Positions 26,232-32,113 of a DNA stretch of 38,396 nucleotides are shown here, in pieces. The stretch comes from an uncultured Prevotellaceae bacterium (GTDB lineage Bacteria; Bacteroidota; Bacteroidia; Bacteroidales; Muribaculaceae). Made by a program: the position numbers and the translations under genes. The first letter of the stretch is position 1; each line of letters opens with the position of its first letter. The stretch lies in assembly GCA_900320245.1 (NCBI GenBank), contig ONRP01000030.1, forward strand, positions 1 to 38,396, given 5' to 3'. The notes below the pieces were generated by a model. It did not search any database, was not told the DNA's origin, and saw only the letters and a list, made by a program, of their open reading frames with translations.

Positions 26232-27104
26232 TCAACAATAGATAATCAGTAGGAATGCAATGGCCCAACCCAGCAGGCACACCTGGATAAAGCGGTCACG
26301 CAGCAGCACCCGTGTGGGGCTGCCGCTGCGGTTCTCCACGACCGAGATCTGGAGGTAGCGCAGGATGCCGGCCAGCACGAACACCGCCGTGCTGTAGACG
26401 TGCCGGTTGTTGAACCGCGCCATCACCTCCTCGCTCATCGTGTAGATCATATAGGTGACAATGGTGACCGTGGCCACCAGGGTGAGCGCCATGTTGACGA
26501 ACTGCAGGTTGTAGCGGGCCGCGCCGCGCCTGACCACCGTGCCGCTTTGGCTCTGCAGCAGCACGTCGTCGCGCCGCTTGCCGAGCACCAGGAACAGGGC
26601 CAGCAGGAAGGTCATGACGATAATCCACTGCGACGCCACGATGCCGCCTGCCAGCGCACCGGCCAGCACGCGCATCACGTAGAAGGTGGCCACCACGAGC
26701 ATGTCGACCAGGCTCAGGTGCTTGAGCCACGTGCTGTAGGCCAGGTTCAGCGCCATGTAGCACAGCATCAGCCATGTCACGCTCGCGGGCAGGAAAATCC
26801 ACGACAGCCCGATGGCGGCGATGGCACACACGGCCATCACCACGGTGGCGGTGCCCACGCTGACGGCCCCCGAGGCAATCGGGCGCTTACACTTCACCGG
26901 GTGCTGGGCGTCGGCCTTGCGGTCCAGGATGTCGTTCAGGCAATAAATCGCGCTCGCCGCCAACGAGAAGACGGCAAAGCAGATAAGCGTCAGCATGAGC
27001 AGGCGGCCATCGGTGAATTTCTTGTCGAAAAACAGCGGCAGCAGCACAAACACATTCTTGCACCATTGTTCGGGACGCAGCAATTTGATGATGGGTGGCA
27101 ACAT
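26232..27104 (-). CDS. UbiA-family prenyltransferase, decaprenyl-phosphate phosphoribosyltransferase-like
   Basis: 290 residues, about eight or nine membrane helices. LLRPEQWCKNVFVLLPLFF at the N-terminus is the signature of the DPPR synthase branch (Rv3806c-like). The first aspartate motif is NDILDRKAD (residues 57-65), followed by HPVKCKRPIASG; the second region is LSLVDMLVVATFYVMRVLAG. Family members move 5-phosphoribose from PRPP to polyprenyl phosphate in the inner membrane, making the lipid carrier for furanosyl transfer. The gene is first in an operon with the HAD-GT-C fusion (2 bp gap) and DUF2851 (6 bp gap). The start MLPPIIKLL is the only good one. Confidence 0.88.
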   Translation of the reverse strand: MLPPIIKLLRPEQWCKNVFVLLPLFFDKKFTDGRLLMLTLICFAVFSLAASAIYCLNDILDRKADAQHPVKCKRPIASGAVSVGTATVVMAVCAIAAIGLSWIFLPASVTWLMLCYMALNLAYSTWLKHLSLVDMLVVATFYVMRVLAGALAGGIVASQWIIVMTFLLALFLVLGKRRDDVLLQSQSGTVVRRGAARYNLQFVNMALTLVATVTIVTYMIYTMSEEVMARFNNRHVYSTAVFVLAGILRYLQISVVENRSGSPTRVLLRDRFIQVCLLGWAIAFLLIIYC

Positions 27105-27134
27105 ATCCTGACGCTTTAGTGAATTATCATATCA

Positions 27135-27142
27135 CAAAAGTA
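27135..27142 (-). promoter_or_regulatory. Possible -7 box for the UbiA operon
   Basis: Minus-strand TACTTTTG fits TAnnTTTG 30 bp upstream of the UbiA start; the -33 region is only T-rich. Confidence 0.45.
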
Positions 27143-27189
27143 ATGCTTTTCGTCGAAAAAAAGAAAAAATTAAAATTTTCCTCAAAAAA

Positions 27190-27221
27190 TTTGGTCACGT
27201 CAAAAAGTCGACGTATCTTTG
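27190..27221 (+). promoter_or_regulatory. tRNA-Phe promoter
   Basis: TTTG (27190-27193), 20 nt, TATCTTTG (27214-27221): an exact consensus promoter whose start site would fall about 10 nt before the mature tRNA 5' end. Confidence 0.75.
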
Positions 27222-27237
27222 CAGTCGCTTTTGAAAA

Positions 27238-27309
27238 GGTACCTTAGCTCAGTGGTAGAGCAGTGGACTGAAAATCCGCGTGTCCCTGGTTCGATCCCCG
27301 GAGGTACCG
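27238..27309 (+). tRNA. tRNA-Phe (GAA)
   Basis: Full cloverleaf: acceptor GGTACCT (27238-27244) with AGGTACC (27302-27308), D-stem GCTC/GAGC, anticodon stem GTGGA/TCCGC around CTGAAAA with anticodon GAA at 27270-27272, variable loop GTGTC, T-loop TTCGATC. CCA is not encoded. One mismatch is present in the T-stem (CCTGG against CCCGG, U27287 opposite C27299). Confidence 0.95.
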
Positions 27310-27352
27310 CAGCCGGCCGTTTTCTTTTGTGTGGATGTATGGGAAATGGGCA
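27309..27352 (+). repeat. Copy 1 of a 43-44 bp repeat (partner 30010-30052)
   Basis: Starts at the last base of tRNA-Phe with GCAGCCGGCCG, a T-run, GTGTGGATGTATGG and AAATGGGCA. Its partner lies downstream of the first LRR_5 gene, where the first part is the 3' arm and T-tract of a terminator. Here the 5' arm is absent. Confidence 0.75.
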
Positions 27353-27385
27353 ACTATTCAGCCAAAACATCCGCCACCAAATACC

Positions 27386-27409
27386 ACGCTAAGTCGCAAA
27401 GACGCTAAG
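27386..27409 (+). repeat. Three tandem 8-mers ACGCTAAG / TCGCAAAG / ACGCTAAG
   Basis: Three consecutive 8-bp units of the CGCTAAG/CGCAAAG type. Short intergenic strings of this kind recur in many Bacteroidetes and related genomes. It lies between tRNA-Phe and the 377-bp element. Confidence 0.55.
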
Positions 27410-27501
27410 TTTCTTTTAATTTCCCGTGCGATTGCACGGTTAAATATATTGTCGTTCCATCGCAGGGTCAACTGCTATATCGTTCCCTTATTTTATTTCG
27501 C

Positions 27502-27878
27502 TGACTGATATTTACTATGGACGCTATTCGTTCATAGCAGTTGCTTTAGTGTTGTACTCGCCCAAGGGGCGAGCCTCTCAGTAACCCGTGGTAATGCTGG
27601 CAATCGAGCGGAGCGAGAGAGTCAGCATCACCACGGGTTAGGCTGTACGCAAGACTGTCGCTGAAGGCGACCCCCTTGACGGTCGTGGGTATTGGGGTCG
27701 CCTCTGGCGACGACATGGCTGGATTACAGTTCCAGGGGTGCCTGCCACTTCACTCGCTTCGCTCGTTTCATTAGCAGGTACCCCCGGTTACTCAGATGAC
27801 ACCCTTCGGGTGTTTCGCCCGCATCAAAAAAATGTCCTTGCCGGCTACATTTTAAACGATGTTTACCGGACACCAATA
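27502..27878 (+). repeat. Structured 377-bp direct repeat, copy 1
   Basis: 93% identical without gaps to 30120-30496 (25 differences by hand count; the last 99 bp are identical). Visible hairpins: 27557-27573 (7-bp stem), A 27583-27639 (10-bp perfect outer stem plus 6 bp inner), 27657-27671, 27697-27711, D 27735-27784 (11 bp), 27799-27813 and 27841-27869. The loops of A and D are complementary (27605-27617 with 27753-27765). The ends are related: GATATTTAC...GGAC at 27507 and GATGTTTACCGGACACCAAT at 27858. It contains no TAnnTTTG promoter and no convincing protein. It ends within the signal-peptide region of the next gene. Confidence 0.85.
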
Positions 27879-27963
27879 GGCCCTCCTGCTGCCCGCACTC
27901 GCCACGGCCCACGACTTCGAGGTCGATGGCATCTATTACAAGATCAACGGCAATGAGGCCACA
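27859..27963 (+). pseudogene. Broken 5' end of the first LRR_5 gene
   Basis: In the frame of the downstream gene, ATG at 27859 reads MFTGHQ and then an amber stop (27877-27879). After it the frame continues ALLLPALATAHDFEVDG, clearly the tail of a signal peptide and the start of the mature protein. So the repeat's right end replaced the promoter, start codon and first part of the signal peptide. TAG is used as a normal stop by other genes here, so recoding is unlikely. Confidence 0.7.
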
Positions 27964-29946
27964 GTGACTTTCAGAGGTTACAATTGTAGTTCATTCTACA
28001 ATGAGTATTCAGGCGCTGTCGTCATCCCTGCCGCCGTCACCTATAATGGAACCACCTACCCGGTGACTTCTATTGATGCGTTGGCGTTCATTTACTGCGA
28101 AGGCCTGACCAGTATCGTCATCCCCAACTCGGTAACTGATATCGGTCAAGAGGCGTTCGCGTACTGCCCTGGGCTGGCCAGCATCGTGGTAAAAAGTGGC
28201 AATCCAAGATATGATTCGCGCAACAACTGCAAAGCGGTTATCGAGACCACCGATAATGAGTTGATTGCTGGCTGCAAGAACACGATTATCCCCAATTCGG
28301 TGACTAAGGTCGGTAACTTTGCGTTCAAAGGCTGCGAGAGCCTGACCAGCATCGTCATCCCCAACTCGGTAACTGAGATCGGTGATAGGGCGTTCTATAG
28401 TTGCGATGGGCTGACCAGCGTCAACATAGGTAACTCGGTGACTGAGATCGGTGACTGGGCGTTCGAGGGCTGCACAGGGCTGACCAGCATCGTGGTAGGC
28501 AGTGGCAATCCAAGGTTTGATTCGCGCAACAACTGCAATGCAATTATCGAGACTGCCTCTAACACGTTAATTTATGGCTGCAAGAACTCGACTATCCCCA
28601 ACTCGGTAACTGCAATCGGTAACTTTGCGTTCGACTGTTGCTATGGACTGACCAGCGTCAACATAGGTAACTCGGTAACTTCTATCGGTGACAAGGCGTT
28701 CGAGAATTGCAGTGGTCTGACCAGCATCGTCATCCCCAACTCGGTAGTTGTGATTGGCGACGAGGCGTTCAAGAGTTGCTGGGGAGTGACCAGCCTCAAC
28801 ATAGGCAACTCGGTAACTTATATCGGTGACGGGGCGTTCGAGGGCTGCGCTGGACTGACCAGTATCGTCATCCCCAACTCGGTAACTGATATCGGTGACA
28901 AGGCGTTCTCTGACTGCAATCGGCTGACCAGCATCGACATCCCTAACTCGGTAACGTCCATCGGTGAAAGGGCGTTCTATAACTGCCCTGGGCTGACCAG
29001 CATCGTGGTAGAAAGTGGCAACCCGATATATGATTCACGCAACAACTGCAATGCAATTATCGAGACCGCCTCTAATACTTTATTGTTGGGCTGCAGGAAT
29101 ACGATTATCCCCAACACGGTCACTGAGATCGGTGACTATGCGTTTGTTTACTGCGCTGATTTGACCAGCATCGTCATCCCCAATTCGGTGACCAAGATCG
29201 GTGACGGGGCGTTCTCTTGTTGCAAGGGGCTGACCAGCGTCGACATTCCTGACTCGGTGACTAAGATCGGTATCGGGGCTTTTGAGGCCTGCACTAGACT
29301 GGCCAGCATCGTCATCCCTAACTCGGTGACTTCTATCGGTCTCTCGGCGTTCTATAATACAGCATGGTACAATAACCAGCCAAACGGACTGGTCTATGCC
29401 GGCATGGTCGCTTATGAGTATAAGGGAACGATGCCAAGCGGAACGAATGTAACTTTAAAAGAAGGAACATTAGGCATCGCCGGCTGTGCGTTCGAGAGTT
29501 GCACTGGTCTGACCAGCATCGTCATCCCCAACTCGGTGATTGATATCGGTGACGGGGCATTCTATTGGTGCACAGGACTGACAGATGTGTATTGCTACAT
29601 TGCTGACCCCTCGAGAGTATCGTACGGGAATGAACAATTCAATTTGAATGATGGTGATTACTCGGGCCGTACGCTTCATGTGCTGAAGGGGAAGGCTGAT
29701 GCCTACGGGGCTGATGAGAACTGGTATCCCTATTTCGGGCGGATTGTGGAAGACCTGAATCCTGTGATTCCGTCTGGCGATGTGAACGGCGACCTTGAGG
29801 TCAACATTGCTGATGTGAATGCCGCCATCGACATCATCTTGAATGGTGGCGAGAATCCCAGCGGTGACGTGAACGATGACGGCGAAATCAACATCGCCGA
29901 CATCAACGCTGTCATCGACATCATCCTGGGCGGCACCCAGAATTAG
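27964..29946 (+). CDS. BspA-type LRR_5 surface protein with dockerin-like tail, lacking a normal start
   Basis: 660 residues from a GTG at 27964. That codon lies inside mature protein (ATVTFRGYN), so it is only the first formal start; homologous coding begins at 27880. It has about 17 LRR_5 repeats of 23 residues (pattern LTSIVIPNSVTEIGDxAFxxC), interrupted three times by a longer unit, SGNPRFDSRNNCNAIIET. The C-terminal part is LHVLKGKADAYGADENWYPY, then two dockerin-like Ca-binding repeats (GDVNGDLEVNIADVNAAID and GDVNDDGEINIADINAVID). BspA-type proteins are adhesins that bind host or bacterial surfaces. No promoter, start codon or complete signal peptide is present, so it is a pseudogene or a silent cassette. 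A terminator follows. Confidence 0.8.
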   Translation: MTFRGYNCSSFYNEYSGAVVIPAAVTYNGTTYPVTSIDALAFIYCEGLTSIVIPNSVTDIGQEAFAYCPGLASIVVKSGNPRYDSRNNCKAVIETTDNELIAGCKNTIIPNSVTKVGNFAFKGCESLTSIVIPNSVTEIGDRAFYSCDGLTSVNIGNSVTEIGDWAFEGCTGLTSIVVGSGNPRFDSRNNCNAIIETASNTLIYGCKNSTIPNSVTAIGNFAFDCCYGLTSVNIGNSVTSIGDKAFENCSGLTSIVIPNSVVVIGDEAFKSCWGVTSLNIGNSVTYIGDGAFEGCAGLTSIVIPNSVTDIGDKAFSDCNRLTSIDIPNSVTSIGERAFYNCPGLTSIVVESGNPIYDSRNNCNAIIETASNTLLLGCRNTIIPNTVTEIGDYAFVYCADLTSIVIPNSVTKIGDGAFSCCKGLTSVDIPDSVTKIGIGAFEACTRLASIVIPNSVTSIGLSAFYNTAWYNNQPNGLVYAGMVAYEYKGTMPSGTNVTLKEGTLGIAGCAFESCTGLTSIVIPNSVIDIGDGAFYWCTGLTDVYCYIADPSRVSYGNEQFNLNDGDYSGRTLHVLKGKADAYGADENWYPYFGRIVEDLNPVIPSGDVNGDLEVNIADVNAAIDIILNGGENPSGDVNDDGEINIADINAVIDIILGGTQN

Positions 29947-29993
29947 ATATAACTGGAGCCTGCTGCAAAAGGTACCACATCCAATAACACGAA

Positions 29994-30028
29994 GCGACCG
30001 ACTGCCCACGCAGCCGGCCGCTTTTTTT
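29994..30028 (+). terminator. Terminator of the first LRR_5 gene
   Basis: GCGACCGACTGC (29994-30005) with GCAGCCGGCCGC (30010-30021), two A-C mismatches, 4-nt loop, then seven T. Confidence 0.7.
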
Positions 30029-30052
30029 GTGTGGATGTATGGAAAATGGGCA
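30010..30052 (+). repeat. Copy 2 of the 43-44 bp repeat
   Basis: Partner of 27309-27352, with a few substitutions and one indel. Here it contains the 3' arm and T-tract of a terminator. Together with the 377-bp repeats it marks a tandem unit of about 2.6-2.7 kb. Confidence 0.75.
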
Positions 30053-30119
30053 TGCCTGTGATGATAATTGAGAAATCTTTCATTGTCTGGGGAAAATCTA
30101 TTCAATTATTCTATTTGGT

Positions 30120-30496
30120 TGACTGATATTTACTATGGACGCCAATCGTTCATAGGGCTTGTTTTAGGGCCGCTCTCGCCCAAGGGGCGAGCCTCTCAGT
30201 AACCCATGGTAATGCTGGCAATCGAGCGGAGCGAGAGAGTCAGCATTACCACGGGTTCGGCCGTACGCACGAATGTCGCTGGAGGCGACTCCCTTGACGG
30301 TCATGGACATTGGGGTCGCCTCTGGCGACGACATGGCTGGATTACAGTTCCGGGGGTGCCTGCCTCTTCACTCGCTTCGCTCGTTTCATTAGCAGGAACC
30401 CCCGGTTACTCAGATGACACCCTTCGGGTGTTTCGCCCGCATCAAAAAAATGTCCTTGCCGGCTACATTTTAAACGATGTTTACCGGACACCAATA
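30120..30496 (+). repeat. Structured 377-bp direct repeat, copy 2
   Basis: Offset +2618 from copy 1. It keeps all hairpins. Stem A has one pair opened (AACCCATGGT against ACCACGGGTT) and one gained (AATGCTG with CAGCATT). The 13-nt loop-loop complementarity is unchanged (30223-30235 with 30371-30383). End-related direct repeats lie at 30125 and 30476. It ends CACCAATA directly before AACAACTATTC, which looks like an Met-Lys-Gln-Leu-Phe start that lost its ATG. Confidence 0.85.
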
Positions 30497-30519
30497 AACA
30501 ACTATTCCGCTTTTCTGTA

Positions 30520-31791
30520 TTGCTGCTGGCACTCCTGTTGCCTTTAACGGCTACGGCCGCCGACTTCATGGTCGATGACATCTGTTACAACATCCACGGC
30601 AACGAGGCCGCCGTGGCTTCCCGCCGTGTTCCTGGTTTTTTATTTATCGGGTATAAAGGCGATGTCGTCATCCCGGCCACCGTTACCTACAATGAAATCA
30701 CCTACCCGGTAACTTCTATCGAAGACATTGCGTTCTATGGTTGCCATGATCTGACCAGCATCGTCGTCCCCAACTCGGTAACTGAGATCGGTCAAGAGGC
30801 GTTCGGGAACTGCCCTGGGCTGACCAGCATCGTGGTAGAAAGTGGCAACCCAAGGTTTGATTCGCGCAACAACTGCAATGCAATTATCGAGACCACCGAT
30901 AATGAGTTGATTGCTGGCTGCAAGAACACTATTATCCCCAACTCGGTAACTAAGATCGGTAACTTTGCGTTCGGTGCCTGCGTCAGTCTGACCAGTATCG
31001 TCATCCCCAACTCGGTGACTGAGATCGGTCACTATGCCTTCTATAGTTGCGACAGTCTGACCAGCATCGACATTCCCAACTCAGTAATTGAGATTGGTTA
31101 CGGGGTGTTCGAGAGTTGCCTTGGTCTGACCAGCATCGTGGTAGAAAGAGGCAATCCAAGATATGATTCGCGCAACAATTGCAATGCAATTATCGAGACC
31201 GCCTATAACACATTACTTTATGGCTGCAAGAACACGACTATTCCCAACTCAGTAACTACTATCGATGACTATGCGTTCTATGGTTGCGACAGTCTGACCA
31301 GCATCGTCATCCCCAACTCGGTAACTGAGATCGGTTACGGGGCGTTCTATGATTGCATAGATCTGACCAGCATCGTCATCCCCAACTCGGTAACTTCTAT
31401 CGGTGACAACGCGTTCTGTAATTGCTGGCGGCTGACGGATGTGTATTGCTACATTGCTGACCTCACGAATGTATCGAGCGGGAATCGTACATTCTATTCT
31501 AATAGTTATGGTTACTCAGGTCGCACGCTTCATGTGCTGCAGGGGATGGCTGATGCCTATCGGGCTGACGAGAACTGGTATTCCTATTTCGGACAGATTG
31601 TTGAAGATATATTCATGGGTGACGTTAACGGCGACCTTGAAGTGAACATTGCTGATGTGAACGTCGCTATCGACATGATTCTGGGCGGAAACAGTAGCGC
31701 TCCTGCTGCCGATGTGAACGATGACGGAGAAATCAACATTGCCGACATCAACGCCATCATCGACATCATCCTGGGCGGCACCTGGAATTAG
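30520..31791 (+). CDS. BspA-type LRR_5 surface protein with dockerin-like tail, start codon lost
   Basis: 423 residues from a TTG at 30520, the best formal start, giving a short hydrophobic leader ending PLTATAADF. In frame upstream the sequence reads NKQLFRFSVLLLALLLP, an evident signal peptide whose ATG is missing; the frame is closed at 30415-30417 without any ATG. About eight LRR_5 repeats, two SGNPRFDSRNNC-type units, and a tail with two dockerin-like repeats (GDVNGDLEVNIADVNVAID and DVNDDGEINIADINAIID). Several stretches are nearly identical in DNA to the preceding gene, which allows gene conversion. Probable surface adhesin, but expression is doubtful because neither promoter nor ribosome start is recognisable. 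Confidence 0.78.
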   Translation: MLLALLLPLTATAADFMVDDICYNIHGNEAAVASRRVPGFLFIGYKGDVVIPATVTYNEITYPVTSIEDIAFYGCHDLTSIVVPNSVTEIGQEAFGNCPGLTSIVVESGNPRFDSRNNCNAIIETTDNELIAGCKNTIIPNSVTKIGNFAFGACVSLTSIVIPNSVTEIGHYAFYSCDSLTSIDIPNSVIEIGYGVFESCLGLTSIVVERGNPRYDSRNNCNAIIETAYNTLLYGCKNTTIPNSVTTIDDYAFYGCDSLTSIVIPNSVTEIGYGAFYDCIDLTSIVIPNSVTSIGDNAFCNCWRLTDVYCYIADLTNVSSGNRTFYSNSYGYSGRTLHVLQGMADAYRADENWYSYFGQIVEDIFMGDVNGDLEVNIADVNVAIDMILGGNSSAPAADVNDDGEINIADINAIIDIILGGTWN

Positions 31792-31906
31792 AGATAACTG
31801 GTTGTCAGAATGACAACCGAGATTGCAACCTTGGTGATTCAAAGTGTGCATTGGTGAGTGACTGAGACTCATCCGTCCGAGAGCGGAGGCACCTCTTCAA
31901 AAAACA

Positions 31907-31941
31907 GACGGCCGACTGCCTTGCAGCCGGTCGTCTTTTTT
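31907..31941 (+). terminator. Terminator of the second LRR_5 gene
   Basis: GACGGCCGACTGC (31907-31919) with GCAGCCGGTCGTC (31923-31935), one A-C mismatch and one G-U pair, 3-nt loop, six T. Its core resembles the terminator at 29994. Confidence 0.8.
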
Positions 31942-32026
31942 GTATTGGGAAAAACCGAATTGCTTACTAATCTCTGGCTTGTAAGTGAAATATCGAGAAT
32001 TAAAGTAATAATTCGCCGAATTTATA

Positions 32027-32057
32027 TTGGATTTATAAATAATTATCATTAAATTTG
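32027..32057 (+). promoter_or_regulatory. Promoter of the Cys-containing LRR gene
   Basis: TTG (32027-32029), 20 nt, TAAATTTG (32050-32057), about 57 bp before the ATG. The same TAAATTTG octamer precedes the next two genes. Confidence 0.65.
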
Positions 32058-32113
32058 CGGCATTACTAAAGAATTGGAATACAAATTTATTAACTAATAA
32101 AACGATAACGATC

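Noticed and set aside
27238-27352. tRNA-Phe as attachment site of an integrated island
   Set aside because: No integrase gene and no repeat of the tRNA 3' end itself (the repeat begins at its last base) is seen in the window.
27502-27878. Classical insertion sequence or MITE with terminal inverted repeats
   Set aside because: The ends are related as direct, not inverted, repeats; no transposase and no clear target-site duplication is visible. A mobile origin stays possible but unproven.
27724-27912. Small frames on both strands inside the 377-bp element (for example a plus-strand frame with GYILNDVYRTPI)
   Set aside because: Open in both copies, but the copies are only recently diverged. 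Few changes are available to test selection, the start contexts are poor and no protein family is recognisable. Structure explains the conservation better.
27964-31791. Regularly spaced repeats resembling a CRISPR array
   Set aside because: The repeats are 69-bp periods coding for 23-residue LRR_5 units in a continuous frame, with coding-type variation and no unique spacers.
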